DNA of 54,762 nt. It comes from Hofstenia miamia. Its lineage: Eukaryota; Xenacoelomorpha; Acoela. The stretch lies in assembly GCA_004352715.1 (NCBI GenBank), contig SCFE01000017.1, forward strand, positions 325,799 to 380,560, given 5' to 3'. The stretch's first letter is position 1; each line of letters begins with the position of its first letter. A program made the translations under genes and the position numbers. Positions 43,301 to 50,995 of the stretch are shown here, piece by piece. Below the pieces are notes generated by a model, which saw only the letters and a program-made list of their open reading frames with translations, made no database searches and had not been told where the DNA came from.

Positions 43301-46300
43301 TACTTAATGGAGTTCACAAGTATTAGAGACAGTTATCAAAGAACATGAATAACAATTTTTCATTGAAGAGCGTAGTGAATTTAAGTTGATTCCCAAAATC
43401 TAATTTTGTACTTATTTTTCGGTTCACTCCATGGACCTCCAATGGTCGCCACATCAGATGTCATGTTGGTTGAAAATAGCTCTACGTATAATAAATGCTA
43501 TATAAACTGGATGAAATGGTTAATATAGCCGAATTGCCGCTTGGGGTGATCTGTATGTGGTATCAGTGGTTATTTGAGCATTAGAAGCGATAATTGAAAC
43601 TGGAAGAGCAAAATCATAAGTAATTTCATAATGGCAGCGTAAATAGTGTTTTGTATACCCACAATACGCGTAGACATGTAATGGTTCAGACAATATTCGT
43701 GACGCGGCCTTATGTATCCGAGATGCATCGCTTGCTTTAAGCAGTTTTCAGAAAAATTCTTTTAAGAATTAGCTGATTCGTTTTTTTGCGGCTTCGAATT
43801 TTTTGCATATATTTTATATTTTTTTACTGAGATGCCATTTTTGCAAAATGCGTATCTTTGATAATCTGTACAACTTGTTCCAAAAGTTCTGGACCAATCT
43901 TAGAATTTGCTGTTTTTGTTCTTTGAAACAATTTGATAAGTAGTAAAGGCATAAGTAAAACGATTCTCCAATAAATTGTGTGTTTTATGCTGCTTATAAA
44001 AACCTAGGTCCAGAGTGCTATAAAGTGGTAGAAAAACTATTGAGATTACATAGAAAATGGTTGTCATTGCATGCACATTGAACTAGGCCAGGTAAGTAGT
44101 TTTCCTGTTTCAAATTCAATTTAACACAAATAGTTCACCCACATGTGTATGGATGTTTTTTGTAGGTTATTTTTCACGTTTTGTTTATATATTCTTTAAA
44201 ACGTGATCTATTGCAATAATGAAATGTTTACATGATGTAAAATATACTTTCGTGGGTGTTGCAGTGAATTTCAACTTAAGTAATTCGAAGAACTATAAAA
44301 TTTACAAGTTGTTTTAGAAACTTTGCGGAGTGTTACCAAATGGCTTACATTAATTTATGCTCATTTAGGAACGACTATGTGATTGTTTGTGGCAGTCAAA
44401 TAGAATCCCTAGCTCAATTGCGAAATTATTTTATTCTCTCACACAATTCAATGGGTTGGACGGATCCCTTCAATTTAATAGAAGTTGAGGGTATGCATAT
44501 CTTTTTTCATTCTTTTAACATTCAACTTTTAGATTTTAACGAATGCGAATATTTATTCAATTGCACAGGTAGCACAATATAGCATTGGGATTTTTTAAAT
44601 TTGTTATTTAGATTGTGGGAATCTAGATTGTCCAAATTGCGAAAATTTCCCATTATCTTATATCTGTATTGCAGGTTAGTATCTATCGATCAGAATGTGA
44701 AAAATTTAATTCAAGGATTGACACTTTATTTCAACTTTTTAAGGATCATGCGATCCAAATTTAAAAAATATTTGTTCTTAGAAGGGAAATAAGCTGAATT
44801 CTGGTGTTTAAAAATATATGATCCTGCTAAATTTGAGACGATTTTCAGAAATGCTGCTGAAATGCATTTTGTCTAGTTGGACTCAAATTTTCATCTATGA
44901 AATTATTTGGCATAAGTTTTCGATTTCAAATTAGAGAATTTAGCAAGCACTAATATATTTTGGTTGCATATTTGCTCATTGCAAGTTTTTGGCCCTGTCC
45001 GTAAAAGCCTTCTGATTCAAGCAAATTTTTGAAGTAAGCTTTTAAGAAATCTCACTAATCTTGCATGACAGTGAAAAACAAGCAGGCAATATAGACCAGT
45101 TTTTGAAAAATGTTTTTGTTCACCACGATATCCTAGCTCTCTTTGCTTAATATTACAAAGTTTCATATTTGCGCTGCTCTATTTCTGTTATGAGTTCCAA
45201 ATTTGTTTAGTATAACCTTTGAGGGTTGAACTCGCGCATTGTTGCGACGACCTGCTGGATCGTAATTCGTGCGGGCTGTGTTCTGATATACCTGTCGTCA
45301 TTAACTTGACTCTCACCAAATGTGAAATGTTCTGCAAATTTATAAATATCCACTACGCGCCACCAACATATCTGTGTGCAGGTCCGCATCGAGGCGGCCA
45401 CATCTATTCTAGTGCTATGTCCGGGACCAGGATTTTCTTCCACCCCAGTCCCATCTGTTTATAATTCCATTCCTATCAATTTTGGTCCCAGGCCCATGGG
45501 ATTAGACGGTACCACAGAACTCTACAAATATAATAATAATTTCTAGTTATTGCTACATTCATTCTAGGACATTTATGTACATTATATTAAATGCATCAAA
45601 CATTATAAGCTTAATTAATGGCAGAAAAGCAGGCATAATAGCATATAATGAAATCAAACGTGAAAGTATTTTAATTCCGCCAAATATGATTTTTTATCAC
45701 AACCACAACTCGATTCGTAACTTTAAAACAATACATTTACTTAGATTTACTTTAGTTCATCAAAATTTGAAACGGATTAAATTTGATTACATTGCTTCGT
45801 ATTTGATAGGTCAAATTATATTTCAAACTCCGAATGTTAGTTTAAAAATCAAAGATGCCTAAGTTAGAAATGATCGCCCTATAGATAGCACATTACTGTA
45901 CAAGTAATGATTTATATTGCAGGGAAGTAACGATATTCCTAAATTGAGAAATGTTTCCTGGAAGCTTAATTGTCTCAAAAAATATATTTTTATTAAAACC
46001 TAGCTTAAGATCAAACTAATTCTCAATTGACCGTGGTAATCCCGTTTCAATAGTGATTCAAATTTTCAAAATATTCTTATTTATTTGGCTTCCTGTTTGT
46101 AATGTCCCACCATGTGATGAATAATGAAAAATATTTTGAAAATGCGAAATTAATCGATTACATTACATCAATTAAATTTATTTGTGAAATTCAGCAACAT
46201 GTATTTTCCATTTTTTATAGATTTTAATGAAAGTACGTCAACATCAATAGCGCCTCATGCAGTGGAAGCAAGAGCACCTTTACTGGAAGTATTGCTAAAT

Positions 46301-48761
46301 GAACCGATCAGAAATTCCACTTTGGAAAGATTTGCAACGATGCTTCGAAGCAGTTCGCACTTTTCTTCTGTTATATTCATTCCACAATCAAAGTAACAAA
46401 ATATTTTTACTTTTGCACTTCTAACCACTTTTTAATTTTTAGAAAGGAATTCCTAATAATCGGTGAAAAGAGAACCTCTTTGGCTAAATTGAAATTGCGC
46501 TTGTACGAATTAATGGATGAGCGAGGATATCAACCATATTTCAAAACAATTTCTAATTTTCGAGGTATTATGATGTTTGAAATTGAGTTTGCTACAGTTT
46601 GCTTATTTTCAGGTTTTTCCATAATCGGTTATTCAAAATATTTTCAAAATTTCAAAATGTAGCTATTACTATTGTATAGTGTTTGTATTCACTTATAAGT
46701 TAGTCATCTTAAAAAAATGTAAACAAAATGATTATTTAGAATTTGAAAAGATATATTTAGCATATTTTTCATTAGAACTCACTGAAATTTGATTATCGTA
46801 AATTTTTGACTATCACGAAATTTTATTTTTTTTTATAGTAACAGTGTTAAAAATTTGTGAAAAACTGTTCATGAAGAAATGAGTTGCCATCTGCGGTTTG
46901 CTAACTAGCAAGCGAAATCTCAATTTTGATTTACCATCTGAAAACGTATTGAGTGAAGGTAAATACAAAATCCTGACTGGTTTGAAAATGTTACCAAGCT
47001 TTGATAAACTAAATTGCATAATTAAACATAAGTAAAAACATTTGATATTTACTAAAAAATGTTGTTGCAGTGATCTCTATTCATTCATTGAATCCCGATT
47101 TACTTTCTGAAGACGATAACTCAATGGCAATTTATAGAGTTGATCAAGAAACCTTGGATAGTCGATATAACGATTACCTCGATGATGTGGTAAGTAAATT
47201 TCACAGCTGTTGGTTAGCTCAACTCAATTTAGTTTACAGTAATTCTTGACAGCCATCTGTCAACGGCCCTCAAGTCGGTATACAAGTTGGGGTAATGTAT
47301 TAGCATTTATTTTTGAAACTGCAACATTTCGACATAAATTTGACGCTTTTTTCATCTTTATGTGGACCAATATTTAGTTTCGATTATGTGATTTCTGCTG
47401 ATAAAGAAGTGAAGTCTTTGGAAGAATTGCAGGAATTTTTCACATATTCATTCAACAATCTATCACTGTTTTTCAATAGAACTAATCTTGAAGGTACGCT
47501 TCACGTTTTTCATTTTTACTAAAGAGTTTTAGATTTTAATGAATGCGAATACATCGAAAGCTTCAACTGCACTGGTATTCTTTTACATTATTAATAATAT
47601 ATAAGATTTGTTTGTAGATTGTAGCAATTTCACTTGCAACGATTGTATGAATTTACAATTATCATTCAAATGCGATGCCAGCACATACAAAGGTACAAAC
47701 AACGATTATGTATATATAAATATATAAAGACATTTACATTACGCACAATAGATAAATTACTACTAATACTTCTGTACAATTTTTAGTTTTATTGCGGAAG
47801 TCGATTTGACAATTCCATCTATGAGTGCATTACTTGATGTCCCAAAATATTTATTTTATAAAAGCCCCTGCTGCTTCGAAGGAATGTAGCCTTTTCACCA
47901 AAACCCTAGTTTTACATTGTCAGTGTATCATTAATTACAAAGCTACATGTAATATTCTACATTTTGCCATTTTCCATACATTTCTGAATATTAAATAGTA
48001 GTATGAATGAAGAATACGTGCCAATACGGTAATGTAGCACCCTATCACTTACAAACCACTATTTCAAGCTCTGTGAATGTGAGCTTTCGAAAATGTCAAA
48101 AGCATAAAGGCTAGCATGTAAAACATCGATTTATTGCTGAATGTGGCAGGAAGAATGGTTCCATTAAACCGCTTTCATAGATTTCACAAAATTGTTTTCC
48201 TGTATTTTAAAACATTTAAATTTATAAACATTTTGCAGGGGTGTTAAACTGTGTGCATGCGGTGTTAGTAAGTTTTTATAATTGTAGCATTTTTCATAAT
48301 ATACCATAGTGCTTCGAAGAGCAGGCCTATTTTATTATAAAGCGAATTGTTTCTTAACTTTAATGAAATTTTTAAATAAATATCGATTTAAAGACTTACA
48401 GAATTTTTGGATGATTTTACTTAGTACCAGTATTGAAATTCTAAATATTAAACTTTAAATTAAATAAATTTTAGGCCTAGTAAAAGATGGGACACCGCTT
48501 TGGTTTCTTATCCCCTGTATGGTTGTTGTAATAGCTTTAGTAGCTTATCTTGGATGGAAACTTCGTGCACGATATATTAATAGATCTTCACCAATAAAGA
48601 ACTATCACGTATACGTTCCCGTATCAGAGTTCGATGACTACCCCACAGCCATTGAGCCTCCGTCATCTGTTAAAGAACGTCGAAATGTTAGTTATGCTGG
48701 TAATCGCGACCAACCTAGGATAGAGTCCAACTCTGACTCAGAAGAGAATATTTCCTTGTGA
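27113..48761 (+). CDS. Multi-module SEA/EGF single-pass membrane protein with CUB-like domain (27 exons, 1,228 aa)
   Basis: The assembled exons are 27113-27148, 28295-28325, 31603-31725, 32565-33812, 34417-34538, 34669-34730, 34771-34910, 37089-37130, 37172-37240, 38249-38334, 39372-39451, 39480-39601, 39645-39692, 39736-39816, 41633-41754, 41797-41858, 44369-44490, 44533-44568, 44612-44674, 46221-46392, 46443-46564, 47071-47189, 47233-47291, 47378-47493, 47533-47574, 47618-47692 and 48475-48761. They total 3,687 nt, exactly 1,229 codons, with every junction GT-AG and in phase. Domains: signal peptide 1-22; novel ectodomain about 23-349; CUB-like 350-458; SEA1 480-587, EGF1 588-624, SEA2 625-720, EGF2 721-763, SEA3 764-865, EGF3 866-898, SEA4 899-996, SEA5 997-1094, EGF4 1095-1133; membrane helix about 1142-1161; tail to 1228. 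It is inferred to be a cell-surface receptor or matrix-facing adhesion protein. I recognise the folds, not the gene. An assembly gap lies in one intron. Exon 2 and the SEA4-SEA5 join are the least certain parts. Confidence 0.85.
27407..27785. repeat. Triplicated segment around single Ns, assembly artefact
   Basis: The same sequence (ttgtcttggggataaagttc... to ...gttttaatcctacag) appears at 27,407-27,551, 27,553-27,686 and, truncated, 27,688-27,785. The copies are separated by one N at 27,552 and one at 27,687. They differ by only a few bases. This is the signature of overlapping contig ends left unmerged. It lies in intron 1 of the SEA/EGF gene. Confidence 0.85.
28158..29808 (+). mobile_element. 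piggyBac-like element bounded by TTAA
   Basis: The right end reads ...gtctttctaggg followed by TTAA (29,809-29,812); reversed, it is TTAA-CCCTAGAAAGACGGG with CGTTATACCTC further in, the classic piggyBac terminus. The left end at 28,154 is TTAA-CCCTACGG with CGTATACCTAAG further in. Both share TTAACCCTA and a CGT(T)ATACCT block. An acidic reading frame inside fits a piggyBac transposase N-terminus. The right end is convincing. The left end is weaker because the receptor's exon 2 lies inside the interval. Confidence 0.6.
29263..29478 (+). pseudogene. Acidic N-terminal fragment of a piggyBac-like transposase
   Basis: The frame is dense in Asp, Glu and Ser: SGDEIDDNVEHQ, DSEQEQVHSDCSESDVD and SDDNSEC, then PGTIWTD. 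PiggyBac transposases typically start with such an acidic, disordered region. It lies just inside the right terminus of the TTAA-bounded element, and no DDD catalytic core follows before that terminus, so the body has been deleted. Identification depends on context more than on sequence. Confidence 0.45.
29813..31602. other. Intron 2 remainder, no gene seen
   Basis: AT-rich intronic sequence between exons 2 and 3 of the SEA/EGF gene. The phrase atagaagtcctt occurs here (31,020) and again near 32,048, each in a slightly GC-richer patch, suggesting an unclassified interspersed repeat. Confidence 0.4.
31603..33812 (+). CDS. Exons 3-4: novel ectodomain block plus CUB-like domain
   Basis: Exon 3 (31,603-31,725) has two phase-1 boundaries and encodes 41 residues with four cysteines, including a CC pair. 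Exon 4 (32,565-33,812) is a single 416-residue exon. Residues 64-349 match no family I know. They have several N-glycosylation sequons (NVT, NLT, NLS, NVS), as expected outside the cell. Residues 350-458 look like a CUB domain: cysteine at the start (KQCSATILF), ELSCYFKLNH as the C-x-W-type second strand, FTVEYFYVKENCDENFIQV as the f-x-l-e-x-x-x-C-x-D pair, VCDYI as the fourth cysteine, and GMGFLLSFK as the final GF-x-a-x-y strand. The canonical Trp is replaced by Tyr. The exon ends in phase 1 at FPFKFG. Confidence 0.75.
34417..34910 (+). CDS. SEA-like domain 1 (exons A1, B1, C1)
   Basis: A1 34,417-34,538, B1 34,669-34,730 and C1 34,771-34,910. Boundary phases are 1-0, 0-2 and 2-1, the same as in the other modules. 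The third exon starts ENLYIAIGFKN and continues TSIKQLQSHIDRAL, the beta strand then alpha helix that close a SEA fold. Intron B1-C1 is 40 nt. This is the most diverged copy, with LRVNCRKLCDYL in helix 1. Confidence 0.7.
34928..34950. repeat. (TA)n microsatellite in an intron
   Basis: AT dinucleotide run a few bases after the C1 donor site. Confidence 0.9.
35046..36672. mobile_element. hAT-type element carrying a nested insertion
   Basis: The left terminus is cagtggggtagcc and the reverse complement of the right is cagtggcgtagcc (12 of 13 identical), a common hAT terminus. The outside 8-mers, tatatatt and attacatt, agree at only five positions, so the target duplication is eroded or the ends are from two copies. 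It lies in the intron between C1 and D1 of the SEA/EGF gene and contains a Tc1/mariner-type element. Confidence 0.5.
35637..36459 (+). mobile_element. Decayed Tc1/mariner-type transposon
   Basis: The inverted ends are cagtcccgctcaaaagtatt-gcaacacc on the left and, reversed on the right, cattccagctcaaaagtatt-gcaacacc, identical over the last 18-20 bases. A TA dinucleotide is near each end. Inside, VSLRTIQSILNRCCLQ (about 36,076-36,123) matches the paired-like helix-turn-helix of Tc1 transposases, in which S-x-R-T-I/V-x-x-x-L is conserved, but frames are broken throughout. The element is inactive. Confidence 0.75.
37089..37240 (+). CDS. EGF-like domain 1 (exons D1, E1)
   Basis: D1 37,089-37,130 starts DFDECQYF. 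E1 37,172-37,240 reads CLHCHNFDLHHHC. Both exons are phase 1-1 and separated by a 41-nt intron. Compared with EGF3 it keeps four of six cysteines (C1, C4, C5, C6), missing one expected disulphide pair. DFDEC resembles the calcium-binding EGF start D-[IVF]-[DN]-E-C. Confidence 0.7.
37241..38248. other. Intron between modules 1 and 2, nothing recognised
   Basis: AT-rich, with no exon-like frame bounded by usable splice sites and no transposon termini. Confidence 0.5.
38249..39601 (+). CDS. SEA-like domain 2 (exons A2, B2, C2)
   Basis: A2 38,249-38,334, B2 39,372-39,451 and C2 39,480-39,601. The B2-C2 intron is only 28 nt, gtaaactatc to tgcttag. Removing it joins KYFQ to YNSFIIIVHKK, which restores the strand seen at this point in every other module. 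MPFEELQEQLHNA is the closing helix. Phases are again 1-0, 0-2 and 2-1. Confidence 0.75.
39645..39816 (+). CDS. EGF-like domain 2 (exons D2, E2)
   Basis: D2 39,645-39,692 encodes DFDECEYLKNPSDCQN. E2 39,736-39,816 encodes ICENCINLPFTYLC. Introns C2-D2 and D2-E2 are 43 nt each, all phase 1. Five cysteines are visible; the one expected at the start of E (as in DCGN of EGF3) is absent. Confidence 0.75.
39817..41632. other. Intron between modules 2 and 3, transposon-bearing
   Basis: It contains the minus-strand hAT transposase remnant at 40,540-40,996 and its cggttcggttttt-rich end near 40,450-40,510. No exon was recognised. Confidence 0.55.
40540..40996 (-). pseudogene. hAT transposase remnant
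   Basis: The minus-strand frame from 40,996 reads VGIFVIDSFSPYNIAENESF, then RNFIGTLNLMYNIPGEKSI, the hAT segment where P-F-x-x-V/I-E-N-x-x-F is followed by L-x-P-x-Y-x-I-P-S. After a break, a second frame gives EFWKSHAKNFWFGNVCKKISV and a third ANARHLIGAKKNLSFL. These align with the yP-x-la-x-x-A-x-x-x-L-x-v and R-x-L-x-p-x-x-x-x-x-L-x-FL ends of the dimerisation domain. Stops and frameshifts show it is dead. Confidence 0.6.
41633..44490 (+). CDS. SEA-like domain 3 (exons A3, B3, C3)
   Basis: A3 41,633-41,754 reads FTGKVLSEGKNQIALL and LLDPAAKEVIYKLLDEF. B3 41,797-41,858 reads VGELQKQNAF and SSVIKSIYKFG. C3 44,369-44,490 reads NDYVIVCGSQIESLAQLRNYF. This is the clearest SEA-like copy: opening strand, helix with a conserved Y-x-x-L, the F-x-x-V-x-x-x-Y-x-x-G strand, and the closing strand-helix. 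The usual GS-V-V-V self-cleavage motif is replaced by GNDYV. B3 is present twice (again at 42,169-42,230) because of an assembly gap, and I count it once. Confidence 0.82.
41761..42485. repeat. Duplicated segment around a 19-N gap, assembly artefact
   Basis: 41,761-42,113 and 42,133-42,485 are the same sequence (offset 372) with a handful of differences, directly abutting N bases 42,114-42,132. Both contain exon B3. This looks like two allelic contig ends placed in series. Confidence 0.88.
42487..44368. other. Intron B3-C3, nothing recognised
   Basis: AT-rich intronic sequence. No open frame, transposon terminus or RNA gene stands out. Confidence 0.5.
44533..44674 (+). CDS. EGF-like domain 3 (exons D3, E3)
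   Basis: D3 44,533-44,568 encodes DFNECEYLFNC. E3 44,612-44,674 encodes DCGNLDCPNCENFPLSYIC. All six cysteines are present, in the order C-x(5)-C-x(2)-C-x(3)-C-x(2)-C-x(8)-C. The last stretch, C-x-N-x-x-LSY-x-C, parallels C-x-N-x-x-GSY-x-C of calcium-binding EGF domains. Introns C3-D3 and D3-E3 are 42 and 43 nt. Confidence 0.8.
44675..46220. other. Intron between modules 3 and 4; LINE-like scrap inside
   Basis: It contains a GC-richer patch at 45,207-45,470 with a minus-strand 2A-like motif. The rest is AT-rich without recognised content. Confidence 0.45.
45207..45470 (-). pseudogene. Possible LINE ORF scrap with 2A-like motif
   Basis: On the minus strand the frame reads GVEENPGPGH (45,420-45,443 for VEENPGPG), close to the D-[VI]-E-x-N-P-G-P ribosome-skipping motif at the N-terminus of many invertebrate LINE ORFs; the leading Asp is Gly here. 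About 70 residues follow before a stop, with no recognised endonuclease motif. Composition is richer in GC than the intron around it, consistent with an insertion. The match is to one short motif and could be chance. Confidence 0.3.
46221..46564 (+). CDS. SEA-like domain 4 (fused exon AB4 and C4)
   Basis: AB4 46,221-46,392 covers what two exons encode elsewhere: LLEVLLNEPIRNSTLERFATML, then HFSSVIFIPQ. It ends in phase 2. C4 46,443-46,564 reads KKEFLIIGEKRTSLAKLKLRLY and ends in phase 1. Intron AB4-C4 is 50 nt. The A/B intron has been lost in this module. The exon starts DFNES, echoing the EGF start DFNEC with the cysteine lost, which may be a trace of an older D exon or chance. Confidence 0.75.
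46839..46958 (+). pseudogene. Dead exon with one in-frame TGA, possible former EGF E exon
   Basis: A strong acceptor (ttttttttatag) and a donor (gtaaat) frame a 120-nt segment that is phase 1-1 like all E exons. In phase it reads TVLKICEKLFMKK, then TGA (46,880-46,882), then VAICGLLTSKRNLNFDLPSE and a few more residues ending SEG. KICEK resembles EICEN of E2. Only the stop prevents its use. Skipping it joins C4 (phase 1) straight to A5 (phase 1), so the receptor model omits it. Confidence 0.5.
47071..47493 (+). CDS. SEA-like domain 5 (exons A5, B5, C5)
   Basis: A5 47,071-47,189 ends TLDSRYNDYLDDV. B5 47,233-47,291 reads FTVILDSHLSTALKSVYKLG, parallel to SSVIKSIYKFG of B3. C5 47,378-47,493 reads FDYVISADKEVKSLEELQEF. 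Introns are 43 and 86 nt. The B5 frame is fixed by the acceptor caatttag; the competing upstream-looking AGs give stops. No GS-V-V-V motif is present at the turn (LGFDYV). Confidence 0.8.
47533..47692 (+). CDS. EGF-like domain 4, membrane-proximal (exons D5, E5)
   Basis: D5 47,533-47,574 encodes DFNECEYIESFNC. E5 47,618-47,692 encodes DCSNFTCNDCMNLQLSFKC. Six cysteines are present with the same spacing plan as EGF3. Introns C5-D5 and D5-E5 are 39 and 43 nt, phase 1. NFT is a potential glycosylation site. Confidence 0.8.
47693..48474. other. Last intron of the SEA/EGF gene, nothing recognised
   Basis: 782 nt, AT-rich, no coding or transposon signal seen. Confidence 0.55.
48475..48761 (+). CDS. 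Transmembrane helix and cytoplasmic tail exon
   Basis: After a short juxtamembrane stretch (GLVKDGTP) comes one hydrophobic helix, LWFLIPCMVVVIALVAYLGW. A basic stop-transfer run follows (KLRARY), then a 67-residue tail ending at TGA. The tail has tyrosines in HVYVPVSEFDDYP, which could be phosphorylation or sorting sites, and an acidic Ser-rich end (SNSDSEENISL). No kinase, death or other catalytic domain is present. The topology is type I: signal peptide, ectodomain, one helix, cytoplasmic C-terminus. Confidence 0.88.
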
Positions 48762-50539
48762 TTTAGAATTGTTAAATTATTTTGAAATTTAAATTTAATT
48801 TTCTAACTTTTTTGTCTTATAATCGTAAGATAAAATACTAAAACGAGTGTTCAGACTTAGCTACAAACTAAAGCTATTAAAAACAAAGTAATTACTTATA
48901 CAATTATATTTTTAATAGTGAACATCAAGGCATAGTCCACTAAATTACAGAAGGATCTGGAAGGAATTGCTCCGTCACACTTAAAAGTAAGTTTTATACT
49001 TAAACCAATAAACTAAGTTATCTAATAGAACTAAAGATAGAAACCAAGACTGAAAACCTTTCCAAAGTAGTATTTGAAATTACTTGCAAATTTCGTGCAC
49101 AATACATTATAAAAACGTCAAGAAATTTGAAAACAAGAATTGACACAAAAATCAGTCAAGATATGATTAATCAAATACAAAGGAAAAATTACGTAAAAGA
49201 AAATTTAGGATTTGTTTACACAACGCGATATTCGAAAAATCAAATGTTATCTATAAAATCAATTGCAACTGCGGTGAGAACTATATTGGATATAGTAGGA
49301 AACAACAAAGCAAAAGAATAAAAGAAAACGAAACTAAGTCAACAATATCAGAACACCTAAGAAAATGTTGATTAAATTATGGCGTCAAAATTTTAAGATT
49401 AACCATCCTCAACAATTTAAAAGTAATCGAAAGTATATACCTAAGATCTATGCAACCAAGTCTTGCCACCAAAAATGATTCCATATATCAGGACAATTTA
49501 CCTCTAATCAACGTTCAATTACAAATTATCGTGTAATTAAATAATCCATATTTAGAGAAATATTTTATTGTTTTTACTAAAATTATGAAAGAACCTTAAC
49601 AACAATAAATTAAAGAAATGTTAAATGTTGAAATAGTTTTTTAGTTTAGGGTTCTCATTCATGCTTAGAAAATTAATATTACAATCCTCCATTGAAATAT
49701 CGAAATTCAACTGATTTCTCTTTCATTTGTTACAAGTTGTGAAAATAAGATCTATTAACAATCTAGGAAGTAAAGTACTGGAAAAGAATTCGGCCACCCC
49801 TGATTTGTCAAAAAAAATTCTAAGAAATGGTTACGTACCGCGAGTTAATTTTCTTTTTGCTTCAATCCCTGATAGCCTTGAAGCTGTTATTCCCTCAAAG
49901 GGACACCCTACAAAATATTAGAAGGGAAAATTTTGTTGCTTATTGCTTGTATTGCATAAATTATTAATTTATGCATCTTATTTTGAATTTACTTTTTCGG
50001 ATTTGTTCAAATTTTTTCGGTTGGCCGAATTCATTTTTCCAATACAAGTTTTCTAATTTTGATTGAGAATTAATAGCCAATTGTTATTCTACACATTTTA
50101 TGGAATTAGACATGCAGATCTTCCTTTCTCAATCAAAGTAACACTTAGTTATAATCTCATGCACACTCTATCCAATGAATGTTCATTAATTATTCAAAAT
50201 TGCAAGGTGGTCGAATACATATTTCCAGTACTGTAGTTAGGTTAGATAAATGCTGTACCTTATTGGAGGATAAACGAATTTTAGAATATAGTTAAAGAAA
50301 AGAACGCTCGGCCATAAAGGGTGTGGTTCGAACGCCACTGAACCACACTCTTAGATCCGCCACTGTGGACTGTATCTCATATTCCTTCTTTAAAATATCA
50401 TATGAACTTTTTAGCATTTACAGGTTAAGAAAACTACGGGAAATTGCGAGACATAATGAGCTACCTAATGTTGTGTGACTACTTTATAGTATTGTAATTA
50501 TTTTTTTTGAATTTCCATACTCAGACCACTGACATTTAA
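48762..50539. other. 3' flank of the SEA/EGF gene, no gene seen
   Basis: No clean AATAAA lies close to the stop; the nearest variants are degenerate. Short open frames at 49,127-49,321 and 49,727-49,921 show no family resemblance. 50,307-50,366 ends in gatccgccactg, a hAT-like terminus without a partner. Confidence 0.45.
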
Positions 50540-50995
50540 AAGGCGAAAACTGGAATTCAAGATATTCATCATTACCTTCTAATGAAATCTATCAATCGCT
50601 CCTTCGAATATTAAAAAACCAAATGTTTCAAAGCCATGGATTGATTCCAAATGCAATGATTTAATCGAACAAAAGAAACAGAAGTGGAAAATTTTCATCA
50701 ATTTTCAAACAAAGGAAAATCATAATGGCTTTAAAACTGCACGAAATTTTTGGAATGTTGCTACAAGAACAAGTAGTAATTATTCACGATCAGAGTACCC
50801 AAGTCTTTAACACTAAAAAAATAAATGGGAATTTATTAACAATTTAATGAATAGAAAAAACTTAAAAACTGAAAAAAATAGAAAAACCTATACTATAAAG
50901 ATAAATCCATTACAAATAAAAAATAAATCTGCAATACTTTCAATGAAGTTTTTCTAAATTTAGGAAACTACAACGATGTGAATGTACTTTTTTGT

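Noticed and set aside
44601-44792. 63-codon plus-strand frame overlapping exon E3
   Set aside because: It is in a different frame from E3 (phase-1 reading gives DCGNLDC...), so it is a shadow of the real exon and its intron.
45575-45862. 95-codon frame in the intron after EGF3, tested as a missing module exon
   Set aside because: No SEA- or EGF-like pattern, and no in-phase acceptor/donor pair around it.
46221-46240. DFNES at the start of exon AB4 as a surviving EGF D exon
   Set aside because: The following residues lead into a SEA helix without any cysteine; kept only as a possible trace.
47264-47291. Alternative B5 reading PSVNGPQVGIQVG from a nearer AG
   Set aside because: It breaks the 0-2 phase rule of B exons and loses the ALKSVYKLG match to B3; the caatttag acceptor fits both.
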